Part shown: piece by piece, positions 24,201 to 37,600 of the stretch
Layout of the letters: each line of letters begins with the position of its first letter
Numbering within the stretch: position 1 is the stretch's first letter
NCBI RefSeq assembly: GCF_029962835.1
Contig: NC_080577.1
Coordinates: forward strand, 6,758,001 to 6,822,000
Direction: 5' to 3'
Length of the DNA stretch: 64,000 bases
Source: Magnolia sinica
Taxonomy: Eukaryota; Streptophyta; Magnoliopsida; Magnoliales; Magnoliaceae
The notes under the pieces: model-generated
Seen by the model: the letters and a program-made list of their open reading frames with translations, nothing else
Told to the model about the DNA's origin: nothing
Databases searched by the model: none
Translations under genes and position numbers: made by a program

Positions 24201-27200
24201 TAAGGTTTCAAGGATAATGCAGAGGCATTTTCACACCGGGCTCGAGTGGGGTTGCCTGTGGTATGTAGGGGCACACTCGAGGTGGGCGGCCCGTGTGAGG
24301 CGAGTGGCTCCTGTGAGGTAGTACCCATGTGATTTGGGGTCCTTGAGGGGGGGTTCGGCCGAGGTCCTAACCCATGAGATGTGTGGCCCATAAGGGGGGT
24401 TTGGCCAAGGTCCTAACCAATGTTTTAAATATCAACAATATCGGCCGATATATCCCACAATATATCTTGTATCCCACCTTTGCGATACGAAACACACAGG
24501 TAGTGCCGATATATCCCACATGTTTGATCCGATGAGCATTTTCAATTTTCGATCAACTTTTTTTGTTGAAATTATGTTAAATCAGTGTCAAATGGTTATA
24601 AATCCATTGCTTCTTCATGTTTTAAATGAAAAATCATGGAGTTAGAGCTTTGATTTCGATATCCATTGGTTCTTCATGTTCTCTATGTTTTTTACAAAAT
24701 TTTCCTTCAACTAGCTATCAATGGAGACAAATTTGGTCATCACATACACTCTAATTTTGAAATTTGGGTGTCAGCAGTGCGATTTGGGCAAAATTCTAAA
24801 TTTCCCAATTTCTTCCAGATTGCTTGCAATGTTGCACTCCAAACATGAAATCAAGCATGTATGAGGGCTGATCTACTAATTTGTTAAGTCCTTGTCAATT
24901 TTCAAAAAATAAAAATCATTTTTAACTAAAAATTAATATTTTTTTAAATTAAAATATTACTTTTCTTTTTTGAAATTTCCCTTCCACCAGCTGTCAATTG
25001 AGATAAATTTTGAATTATTTAGAAGTGCTTGATGAAATGATCATCACATACACTCTAAATATTATGCATTCAATTTGAATATAGTTGCATTAATTCAATC
25101 AGACATCACTTAGCATAGGACCCTATACAAAGGAAACTTATTATGTGTACTTATTTTTTGAGATGTTATGATTTAAAAGTGTGCATTAAGGTCTTTTTTA
25201 ACAATTCCTGAAGTTTCATTGAAAAATTCAACCATTTCCCCAATGTTTCCCCATGTTTCCCAAAAAGTGCGATAAATTATCCGATACAAACGATATATCC
25301 CGTGCGATAACCGATACATATCTATATCCCAAGGATGCGATATGTAACACAATACCAATATTTCGAACACCGGTCCTAACCCATGAGATGTGGAGCCTGA
25401 GCTATGTGATAAAGGGATTGATTTGCCATGCTCTAACAGTTCGAGCTTTTAGAGCAAGTGGTTAATTGTCCTGCATCAAATTGGTATCGGAGCGGGAGGT
25501 CTCATGTTCGAGACTCTTCACTGAGGGTGATTAATGCAGGGGCAGTTTCACACCGGGCTTGAGTAGGGTTGCCCGTGGGATGTAGAGGCACACTTGAGGT
25601 GGGCGGCCCGTGTGAGGCGGGTGGCTGAGTGAGGTGGTACCCATGTGATTTGGGGCCCACGAGGGGGGTTTGACCGCGGTCCTAGCCCATGAGATGTGGG
25701 GCCTGGGCTATGCGATAAAGTGATTGATTCGCCATGCTCTAACAGTTTGAGTTTTTGGAGCAAGTGGTTAATTGTCCTGCATCAAAGGGTCTTCGACAAG
25801 GGGACCTGCTCTCCCCCTTTCTTTTTGTGATGGGTACGGAAACATTGAGCAAGATGTTGGGCAAAGGAGGGTGGGCTTATTAGTGGGTTTAAAGTGGATA
25901 AAGATGACTTTTAAATATCTCATTCTCAATTTGTCGATGATACCATTCTCTTCTGCGATGTGACAATATTTGAGGTGGATAATTTGAGAAAAATAATTAG
26001 ATGCTCTGAGGTAATGCCAGGGTTGAAGGTGAATATCTCTAAAAGTGAACTGTTGGGGTCGGGATGGCTTCTCTGTCAATATAAGCAAATCATGGAATGC
26101 ATTGGGATCAAGGTTATTGGCATAGTCTTCGATCCCGACCTTCACACATCTCATCAGATGCTCAATGTGTGAGGGCCCACGTGGTAATTTTGATACTAAT
26201 GACGATGGGGCATAGGCACCCTTTGACCTTGCTTTAGGCGTCTAGGTTGCTGATATCCCGAGCAGGGTTCATGTTCACATCCTTAATTACGTGAATGTCT
26301 ACCCTGTGAGTGTGGATCAGGTCTTTGTCTAGGAGAGGCATTATTTGATTCCATGTACCCCTATGGATTGGAATCTTCTTCAGAAGTTGCATTGACATGT
26401 GGGTCAGAATGGTCCTTGTTACACCAATAAGAAAAAGGAATGGTCCTTGCTTTTCTCCTCTAGGGCAGTCATCTAGTTATTCACCTCGGCTATTTTTTTT
26501 TTTTTTTTTTTTTAAACCAGCCTCCATCTGCACCATCATCTCCAAAAGTTGATGGAGCATCTTCAGCACATTATATTAGTTCTCTTGCCATTTTAAGACT
26601 GTAGGAAGTTCGGCTTTGCATGAGCGTCACCAATCGGTGCCAAAATGATCAACTAGCAGGGATGTGTTTCATGGAATACCCTGTTGGACAGAATATTGGT
26701 TGTTACTGGATGGTTTTGGGTTTGATTGGGGACAGTTAAATGACCAGTTTGTGAGCAGGTAGAGGGTTGGCTGATGATAGAAAGATTCTAGGCATAATTT
26801 CATTGAAAATGGGGACTGGTTTTGGCCTGAATCAGTCAGTTTGTACCAGGTTTATGGCAGATTTTCTGAACAGAACGGGTTTGAGTCCTGGAAGTGGACA
26901 GATAAGAGGGCAGTTAGGAAGGCATTGGAGACAGGTGAGCTGGGTTTATGTTACTCCTAAGATCATAGAAGCATTGCTGCAGAAAAAGAAGGTTTGTTGC
27001 AATGCAGCTCCATAGAATCCATACATAGAAACCTCATTTACTCTTCAGGAGGCATCTACCCCATAGTAGGCTGGCAGTGGACAAGGTTTGGGTAATGTGG
27101 TACTCAGGTTGGGTTTGAGGGCGAATCTCCTGTACAGATTATGCAGATGGAACATAGGCTGGAAGTCGGTTGCAGAGAAGGTTGTTAAGGCTGTTTAGAG

Positions 27201-30200
27201 GAAGGGGCAAGAGCTGAAATTGTGGTATGGTGTTTTTGGAAGGCGGCTATGGTTGGAGTTTTGGGTGAAAGGTGACTACAGTTGGGTTTTCTAGGAATGT
27301 CAGGACTGTCAGTTGAGGGAGATTGGTGTACAGTGGCCAGGGAGCTAATTTCAGGTGGTTTATTGGGTTTATAGTGTGGATTGGTTGGGGCTTGGATAGT
27401 AGGGCTTTTTGGTTACGGGATTGAGGTATGGGAGGGCTGCTATTGGTGTTGTGGCCTGTATACTGGGTTTAGGGCTGGGATTTGGGTTTTAATGGGGAAT
27501 AGTGCTTGGGTTACAGTGGGACTTGTACACAAACTGGAATTTGAGATTTAGGGCCTGTTTGGATACTACCAAATAAGTAGCTTTTTTAACTTCCATAAGT
27601 TAATAAGTTACTTTTCTTAAGTGAGTAAGTTTGGTTATTAAACTTAAATAAGTAGTTTTTTTAGAAAAAAAGTAACTTATTTTTATGAGTTATTTTTTTA
27701 TTGCTTTTCAACTTCCAGAAGCAACTTATTTCTTTCATTTTCATTGGTGACAGGGCAACTTGGGAAATTATTTAGGGAATATGCTCTCTATGGCCATGAA
27801 CCTCCTTTAAGCTTATGAGATTGGAAAATCATCCAATGAATGGGTAGATGATATAATGCCCATGATGATGGCCCATATTGAGGTAGCCCCCACATGATGG
27901 GCAACCCACTTTGAAGGTAGGGCCTACATGATGGGCAACCCACATCAAAGGTGGGCTCCACACGATGGTCAATTAATAATGGTGGGCCCCACGTGATGGA
28001 TGATCCACACCAAGTTGGGCCCCACATGATGGACAATCCACATCAAAGGTCAGTCTAATGATGAGTGGCCCATATACAAGGCGGGTCCTACATGATGGAC
28101 GGTCCACATGAAAGGTGGGCTCTACATGATGGGTAGTGGATATTGAAGATGGGCTCCACATAATGGACAAAAGCATTGATGTTGGGCCCCACATGATGGA
28201 TTACTAACATCAAAGGTGGGCTGTACCTAATGAACTGTGCACATTAAAGGTTAGCTCCTAATGATGAATCCCACAACCAAGGTAGGCCCTGCATGATGGA
28301 TGGCCCACCTTGAAGATGGGGCCCACACAATGAACGATCCACATCAAAGTTGTCCCCACATGATGGACGGTGGATGTGAGGGGAACCAAACAGACTTTCG
28401 GGATAATTACTTATGATGTTGGAAACCAACTATGCTTTCTACTTTTTGGGTGATAAGTATGTTGTTTACCAAACATACTTATCTGCTGTTTAAGAAGAGA
28501 CCAAGATAAGCTACTTATGGCATAAGTAGCTTATCTAAAGTAACTTACGGTCCAAACATCCCCTTAGTGGCTGCATTTGGGAAATTTTGATGGGGGAAGG
28601 GTGTTGTTGGATTTCAAGATATAGAGTGATGAGGGTTATGAAGGTAACTGAAGGTGTATTAGGGTTATGTGTCACGGGTGTGGAGGCTCAACCATGGACT
28701 TAGCCATTTTTGACACTTATTGTACATATACAAAGAGAGGTTTGTACGCATTAGAAGAGTGTAGAGAATTCTAGAGTGGACTAGAAGCATGTGGAGTAGT
28801 GTAAGATCTTTGAAGTGTTCTAGATTTCTCTAGTGGGTTCTTGTAGCTAGATTTGTGTAGAATGGATCATATGATGTTCATGTTATGAACGGATCATCTG
28901 ATGTTCCTCTCGTTTATGGTTTGTTAATTCAGTTAGCATTTTATTAGTTAGTAGTTAGTACTATTGATTAGTAAATAATAGCAATAATTTTACCCAATGT
29001 AGTTACTTTTGGGCTTGAATTTGTTATTTTTTCCTTTTTTCTTGTGGTCCACTTTTTGAGTACCAAACGATGTTTGAATGACATGAAATTGATCCAGTTG
29101 AAGGCCTTTTGAGTTTTCTTAAATGCTTCATGGAGTGAGTTATGAGCCATTTATCGAAGTCCCATATCAGTTTGATGGGATTTAGGGCAGTTTGTTCATT
29201 TTCAATAGTTTATTAAAGTAGATATTTATGCTTTACTTGATGAATGCTGTTAGGATTTTTTTTTTTTTTTGAATGGTTGATGAAAAATTGTAATTATGCA
29301 TGGCGAAATTCTCTTGCTTTGCGGGAGCTATTTCTCAAAACCTATCGAGTCTGTCGTTCAATACTAGCATGGTTTGTGGTTTGCTCATACAAGGTATGAT
29401 ACTTTGTCTTTGGTTGTTGTGATGTTAACCTTATCAAGGTATGAATGATAAATATGCATTTCTGATGTTTAATAGTGTTCTTTTTGTTAGTTGTGGTTCA
29501 TCATACTGCGTCACCTGCTAGCTCATTTACTTGTTGGTCAGTGATATGTATCTTTATTGTTCTGCGCAGATTTATCAGTCCCTAATTAGGATTTTATCAT
29601 GTACAGGTTTGAAGTTACTGGTGCTGAACTTTTTTGGCCTTATTTATTTATTTATTTTTAAGTTTTCTTTGAATCTTCTTACATACCTTTTGGCAATCCT
29701 TTTCACATGCCAAAGTTGTCATTTTAAATCCGTTGCCATGAATACTTTTGACTTTCCAGGTTTATTTTGCTGGTTTGGGTTGCCTGAAAAATGTTAGAGC
29801 AGCACTTTGCAGGGGAAGGGCATTGAAATGTAGCCGCTGTGGGAGGCCTGGAGCAACTATTGGGTGTCGTGTTGATCGATGCCCTAAGACTTACCACTTG
29901 GTCGTATGATGTGCTTTTCCTAATTTCAAATCACTTCATTTTCTTACTTCTATTCCTGTAGCCACTATTTCACTTCTGCTTACATTCAACCTTTTTTGCT
30001 GCAGCCTTGTGCGCGAGCTGAGGGTTGCATTTTTGATCATCGTAAATTTCTCATAGCTTGTACAGACCATCGGCATCTTTTCCAACCCCAAGGGAATGAC
30101 TATTTGCGGCGGATTAAAAAACTAAAGGCTAGGAAGATGAAGTTTGATATGAGGAAGCTGTCTACCGATGCTTGGCGGAAGGATGTTGAGGCAGAAGAAA

Positions 30201-33200
30201 AGTGGTTGGAAAATTGTGGTGAGGATGAGGAGTTCTTGAGACGTGAAGGCAAGAGGCTTCATCGAGATATCTCAAGAATTGCACCTGTGTACATTGGAGG
30301 TTCATCTTCTGACAGCGAAAAATCATATCAGGGTTGGGAATCAGTGGCTGGGCTGAAGGATGTCATCCAGTGCATGAAGGAGGTGGTCATATTACCCCTT
30401 CTATACCCTGAGTTCTTTAGTAATCTTGGGCTAACTCCTCCTAGAGGGGTTCTGTTGCATGGTTATCCTGGGACAGGTAAGACTCTAGTAGTGCGGGCAT
30501 TAATCGGTGCATGCTCTCGTGGTGATAAGCGGATAGCATACTTTGCTCGTAAAGGTGCAGACTGTTTAGGAAAATATGTCGGTGATGCTGAGCGCCAGTT
30601 AAGATTGCTGTTTCAGGTTGCTGAGAGATCTCAACCATCTATAATATTTTTTGATGAGATTGATGGTTTAGCACCATGCCGCTCTAGGCAGCAAGACCAA
30701 ACTCATAGTTCGGTTGTGTCAACTTTACTTGCCCTGCTGGATGGTCTAAAATCTCGAGGTTCAGTTATTGTAATTGGTGCAACAAATCGACCTGAGGCTA
30801 TTGATCCTGCTTTGAGGCGACCCGGGAGATTTGATAGGGAGATTTACTTTCCTCTGCCATCAGTTAATGATCGATCTGCTATTCTCTCACTCCATACGCA
30901 AAGGTGGCCAAAACCCATCTCTGGATCCTTGCTCAAGTGGATTGCTGAACAAACTGGTGGTTTTGCTGGTGCCGATCTGCAGGCTCTTTGCACTCAAGCA
31001 GCAATGATTGCTTTGAAGAGGAACTGTGCCCTGCAAGAACTACTGTCTGCTGCTGAGAAGTATCCAAATCATGGAAAACGTGTTTCTCTTCCATCTTTTG
31101 TGGTGGAGGAAAGGGATTGGTTGGCTGCTCTTGCATGTGTTCCTCCTCCATGCTCTCGCAGAGAAGCAGGAATGGCTGCAAATGATGTAGTTTCTTCACC
31201 TCTTCAAGCCCATCTTGTTCCATGTCTTCTGCAACCAATATCACACTTGCTTATTTCCCTGTACCTGGATGAACGCATCCAATTGCCCCCTTCTCTTTAT
31301 AAAGCTGCAAAGCTAACCAACAGTGTGGTTATTTCTGCCTTGGAACAGAAGAAAATCCCTGTTGTTTCATGGTCGACCCATCTTCATTGTTTGATACAGG
31401 AACCAGATGTTTCAAGGGAGCTAGAGAGAAATCTGTCTCGTGCTGGCCTATTAAGCAGTACTTCTTCTTTTTCTAATTCTGATCTATTAGATGATGATTG
31501 TGGTGGTCATGAGAAGTTTGAATTTGGAAGATTGAATCCTGCTGGTGCTCATGGACGCAGCAGTTTGATACAGAACTTGTCCCATTCACAGGGCAATGCG
31601 TCAGGATTTCGATTATTGATTACTGGAAGTCCCAGATCCGGCCAGCAGCATCTTGCTGCTTGTCTTCTCCATGGTTTTGCAGGCCATGTTGAACTCCAGA
31701 AAGTTAATTTGGCTACTATTTCCCAAGAAGGACGTGGAGACCTAGTTCAAGGGATAACACGCATTCTATGTACGTATTCTTTGGTTTCTTCGTTTTCTTT
31801 TCCTTTGCCTTTTTTCCCCTTTCAAGTAAATGTTAACTTGGTTTTAATTTTCTCATCTTTCCGTTACCTTTCAAAAAAAGAAAAAAGAAAAAAAAAGGAA
31901 ATATGTTGGTGATCTAATTTGATAGATCATGCATGGTCTGAAACCCCACCACTGAACTGGGTGTTTAAGCATGGTATCTAAATAGAAGCTCATGTCACCT
32001 GGACTTGGTTCTCATTTATATAAAACCTTAGAAGTGAAGAAAAGAAAAGAAAAGAAAAGAGGAGAAAAGGAGAGAGAGAAGAGGGAGAAGGGCTGCTCAA
32101 TTTGTTCACATGTCACTCACCTCTTTATTATTATATTAGGGCTTTCATTACTAAATAGAAAATTCCAGAACTGCCCCTCTTTACTTTAATATTGCATAAA
32201 CTAACCCTATGGGCTTAAACTCTAACCCAACAGATATTTTAGCCCAATAATTACAAGAGACCACATGTGAGACCAAGCTGGTCCACTTGAGTGATCACAA
32301 CGGTTCATTTAACACTCGCCCTCAAGCTGGAGTAGTATGGACTAGAAATTTCTTTATGAGAAACCTTATCACGAATGAAGTGACACTCGATCTGTATGTA
32401 TTTTGTTCTTTCATGAAATAAAGGATTGTTAGTTGTATGCATAGCAGCTTGACTATCACAATATAACAACATCAAAACTTGGACCGCAAATCCTAACTTC
32501 AAAAGTGATTTCAGCTAGACGAGTTCACAAGTCGTATGTGCCATAAGTCTATATTCTGCTTCAGCACTAGACCTCATAACAACGTTATGCTTCATGCTTT
32601 TTTTAGGTAACTAAATTACCACCAAGAAATGTACAGTAACCTGTATTCAACCGTCTATCTTGACCAGACATAATTTGCATCAGAGTACTCTGCTATTTTA
32701 AGATGGCCATGATATCTACATAAGATATCTTTTCCAAGTGTACACCTTAAGCATATACGATTCCTTATAACTGCAGCTAAATGTGGAGCTATGGCATATT
32801 GCATAAATTGGCTAATCATACTCACATAAAATGCAATAACATGCTTAGTAATAGTTAAATAAATGAGTTTGCTGATGAGTCTTCCATACAGTCCAGGGAC
32901 TGTCAATAACTCTTATTCTTCTAGATCAAGTCTGAGATGAGGATCCTTATGTGCATCTGTGGGTTTGGCACCCAACACAGTTGTCTCTTTTAACAAATAA
33001 CAAACATATTTCTTTTGGCATAAATATATCCCAACTTTGATTTCCCCACTACTAAGAAAATAGTGAAGTCATGGTATTTAATCTGGAACTGGGAACAAAG
33101 ATACGGCTTCAGTTTGTCAATACCCACCAAGTAATCACCCGTAATTATCATGCCAACTATGCATACAACAAGCACAATATAACCCAATGTAGCATGCCGA

Positions 33201-34585
33201 GAGAAAACCGAGTTATCTACTTTTCAAACTATATGATATTACCATATTGTTGAGTTTCTCAAACCAGGCTCTAGGTGATTGTTACCCATAGACAGACTTG
33301 TTTAATCTGCATACGTTAGAGGACCTCTTTGAGCAACATGCTTAGGAGTTTGCTCCATATATACCTCTTCTTTTAAATCCCTGTGCAGAAAAGCATTCTT
33401 CACGTCAAGATGAAAAAGAGGCTAATTTCGATTGCCATATTTAGAAATGACAACTCGAACTGAATTAAGTTTAGCCAGTGAGAAGAAAAGTATTTGGAGA
33501 ACTTACTCCATAAACCTGGGTGTAGCCCTTGGCTACTAACCTAGCTTAGTAACGCTCACTGGAACCATCAAGCAAAAATTTAATTGTATAAACCAATGTT
33601 TTCAATATCAACGATATCGGCCGATATATCCCATGATATATCGTGTATCCCACCTAGGCGATATGAAACCCCAAGGTAGTATTTGAAATTCTTCGTATTG
33701 TAGAAGATATCTCATGATATTGCAATCTATCACATAATATCGCAGATATCGCGAGATATTACGACCAATCATTTTTATAAAATTCTCGATATAGATGATA
33801 TTGGTCGACCAATATCGCACAAAAATGTGGGAAGTCCAGGGCTTTCTTCAGAAAATGCGAAAAAAACTCATTCTAAATCTCTTTTTCTTGATTCCTCTTC
33901 ACTTCTAACTAGATTTATTGTCGATTTCGACCCTTCATCTTGAATCCCTTTGAAGAAAAACATAAATTTCGAGTTGGAATCAAGATCCAAGTCGATTGGA
34001 GGCCATTTTCAGTCCGATGAGCATTTTTTATCCCTTTTTTTTTTTTTTTTTTGCTGTAAAATCATGTGAAATTATTGTCAAATGGTTGGAAATCCATGAT
34101 TTTCATGTTATACATGAAAAATCATGGATTTGAAGCTTTGATTTCGAGATTTGGGTGAGATGGGCCAATTTACTAAAAAAGGGAAAAATTGAAATTTTCC
34201 TCTCTCCTAAATTGGTTGCAATCTTACTATCCAAAATGCAAAATCAAACATGTAACTTGATCTAGTGATTCTTGGTAATTTGGAGATTTTTCAGAAAAAA
34301 ATATTTTTAATTAAAAAATATACATTTTTTTTTTATCGATTAGCTATCAATTGTCTCCCATTTCAGAGTATTTAGGAGCATTTGATGAAATCACCATCAC
34401 ATATACTCCAATTTTGGAATTTTGGGAAAGATTGACCGATTTGCGGAAAATTCAAAAAATTTCCAAATCTATTGCAATCTTAGTGTCCAAACATGAAATT
34501 AAACATGTATGTAACTTGATCTAGGGATTCTTGGTAGTCTGGGGATTTTTTTTTTTTTTTGGGAAAAAAATTAGTTGTTCAATTG

Positions 34586-34657
<72 letters not shown>

Positions 34658-37600
34658 GTATGTATGTATGTATGTATATATATTGTTTTTATTTCAGTAG
34701 ATGTAGGATCAATTGGCCCCCATTTTAGAAATATTTTTTTTTCAAAATTCCACTCATAATGTATGTGCAATTCTATGTGGGTATAAGCCACAACCACACA
34801 TAATTTATAGTTATATTTCTTGTTTTGTACTTTTTTTTTTTTTGCTTTTGAATGTATTGCTTGTGTTTCCATACATGTTTTCTTACATTCGGAAATTATA
34901 TTAACTGACTTTGAACCTACTTGCATCAGTTCAGATAGATAGCACATAGATTAGGACCCTGTATGAAGGAAACCTATTACATGCACTTGTTTTTTGTGAT
35001 GTTTTGATTTCTAGGTGTGTATTGATGTATTTTTTTTTTAACAATCCTCGAAGCTCCTTTGAAAAATTCGACCAATTCCCAATGTTTCCCCATGTTTCCA
35101 AACAACAATGATATAGTATGCAATACAACCGATATATCCTATGCGATAACCGATATGTATCCGTATCCCAAGGGTGTGATACATTACACGATAATGGTAT
35201 GGAAAACATTGGTATAAACCACCTACACTTTTGGTATCTTACGAGATGGAAGATCAATTAACTCCATCTCTCTATTACATAAAAAAATCAGTTAACTCCC
35301 ATGTATCATTGGAATACATGGCATTCATCTGCTCATTGATAGCCATTGTATAGTTTTTTTTTTTTTTTTTAAAGCGAAGCCTTTTCTAGTTTTTATCCAA
35401 TAATGCATCCCAAATTGACCCAAGGATAGAGATAGAAAATAAGACAAGGGCAAGCTGTTGGTAATTGGTGGATAAGTGATTAAATGAAACAAAGTTTGAA
35501 ATAAATGTGAAGTACAATAGCGGTTTCCTTTACAAATAACATTTGGCAGACAATCAACAACCTCGGTAAACACAGGAGATGCTGGAATCTCAATAGGAGT
35601 AGGGGGCGAAGGTGTAGTGTGAGAGGGAATAGTTTGAAATACTTGGTCCTTTTTTTTTTTTTTTTTCCCTTTCCTGTAATTGGTTTGTAGAAATCTTTCT
35701 TAGGTGGTGACTTTTGTAACAAGAACTGCTAGGAATCATTAGGTAGCGGAACTTCTAGAGGGGTGGCTTTTGCAACATGCTCAGTTTTAGAATAAAATCA
35801 AACATTTTTAAAGAAGGTTATATCAACTATCACAAAATACCTTTGAAGTGAAGGACAATAGCATCCATAACCTTTTCGAGTATGAAAATACAAAAAGAAA
35901 AAGAACATTTAACAGAACATGGAGCAAGTTTATCTTTTGGAGGAACAAAGGATTGGATTATCAGGAAACAATAACGAGAATTGTGTTTTACCATTCAAAA
36001 TAGAAGAAGGCATTTAATTTATCAAATAGCACGCATTAAGTACTACATCACTTGGGAAAACAGTGGAACATTTATTTCTAAGAGTAAACCATGAATGCCT
36101 ATTCTTGTGCTTTGCCACCCCGTTTGCTGAGGTGTGTAAGCACAAGAAGTTTGATAAAGAATATCATAACATTGCAAAGAGGGCTGAAAATGACGAGATA
36201 AATTCTAATGCATGATCATATCTAAATATGCACAAAGTTAAGCCAAACTGAGTTTTTATTTCACTATGAGAAGCCTAAAATATAGAAGAAAATTTGACCG
36301 ATTTTTCATAAGATATAATTAGTTCATTCTAGAATAGTCATCGATACAAAGAACAAAATACTGGAAACCTAACATAGTAGGAACTCAAACTGGTCCCCAT
36401 ACAATGCAGTGAACTAACTTAAATGGAATAGTGCTTCGTTCATCTATTTTCAGAAGAAAAGGTACTATATGGTGTTTCCTCAGGTGACGTTTCGCAATCT
36501 AAATTTGATAATTTCGAAAGGTATCAAACAATATTCTATAGTTTTTAAGGGACGGATGGCTCAAACGATGATGCTACTGGATAGCAGGATCCTTAGGTAG
36601 TAGTGCAACGCTTACTGATTCTCTCTCCAAATAGTACAAGACCATTCCTCTCATGCCCTCCACCAATTGTCCTGTTCGTCTTGAGTTTCTGAAAAACACA
36701 ATGCGAAGGGAAGAAAGTGACAAAGTAGTTTAAAGACTTTGTTAGCTTACTCACAAATAAACGATTGATAGGGAAACTTAGGGGCATATAAGGTAGAAAA
36801 TAATGAAACAGATGCATTAGGCTGAGCAATATTAAGTCCAATAATGTTGGAAGAGGTACTATCAGCTAAGGTAACAGACATGCTGGAAGCAGTAGGACCA
36901 TATGGGGAAAATAAATTATGATTGCAAGTATTATGATCAGAAGCCGTAGAAGTTATTATCCAGGGAGAGGAATGGGATGATAAGAGACTTTTCACCTAAA
37001 TGAGCCAAAGTAACAATGTATGTGGAGGGTAAATTATTGGATGAAGGGCCATTGGAGAAGAGGAATCATGTATATTCTTCTCATGATAATGTAACATTAA
37101 CTTGATCACCACTAGCATTGGAAGCAGTAGAAGTAGCGGGTCTCCCATCTGCTGGAACATCATCAACAATCAGTGCTTAATTGACCCTCGAAGCTTTCCC
37201 AAGAAGGTCTTAACAAAAAATCACAAAATGATTAGTTAGCCCACAATGAGTGTAGAGACGATCTCTTCTACCACTGTGACCACTTCTACCTGCCCTTGAA
37301 ACTTTACTGCCTTTGCCATCACGAAAACCACCATGATTATTTCGTCCACTAAGACCTCCACGTATACCAGTGTAACCATATGAGGTAACCCAGGCCGATT
37401 TACCTATACTATTTATCATAGTATTGCTGGAATCATTTCCAATGGAAACTCTTTAAAACTTCCGCAATTGAAGGAATTGAAACACCATCTAAAATCCGAT
37501 CCTTCATGGGTTGATACTCATTTGGCAAATTGGACCAGAGCTTTACCACTTTCACGTCTTCCATTTACTTATTCATAAATGTTACATCCAAAGTAATGGG

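Larger units (their letters stand above)
22750..26120 (+). pseudogene. L1-type LINE remnant split by a miniature LTR-like element
   Basis: Sense-strand fragments in several frames. About 22830-23060 is the end of the endonuclease region ([20 protein letters not shown]). 23500-23830 is the N-terminal RT ([34 protein letters not shown]). About 24040 reads [12 protein letters not shown]. The RT resumes at 25787 with [14 protein letters not shown] after WLFKVSR at 24210, and continues as [10 protein letters not shown] and [16 protein letters not shown] to 26060. The YxDD-type box reads FVDD. Many stops and frameshifts show it is dead. Confidence 0.82.

Noticed and set aside
24212-25784. Cassandra-type TRIM with a 5S rRNA domain in the LTR
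   Set aside because: I looked for 5S rRNA internal-promoter words in the repeats and found none; the Pol III resemblance is tRNA-like instead.
31770-31912. Extension of the AAA exon 3 open frame to 31912
   Set aside because: It follows a good donor (GTACGT) and encodes only pyrimidine-rich and lysine-rich low complexity. Splicing at 31769 joins in phase to the conserved exon at 39602.
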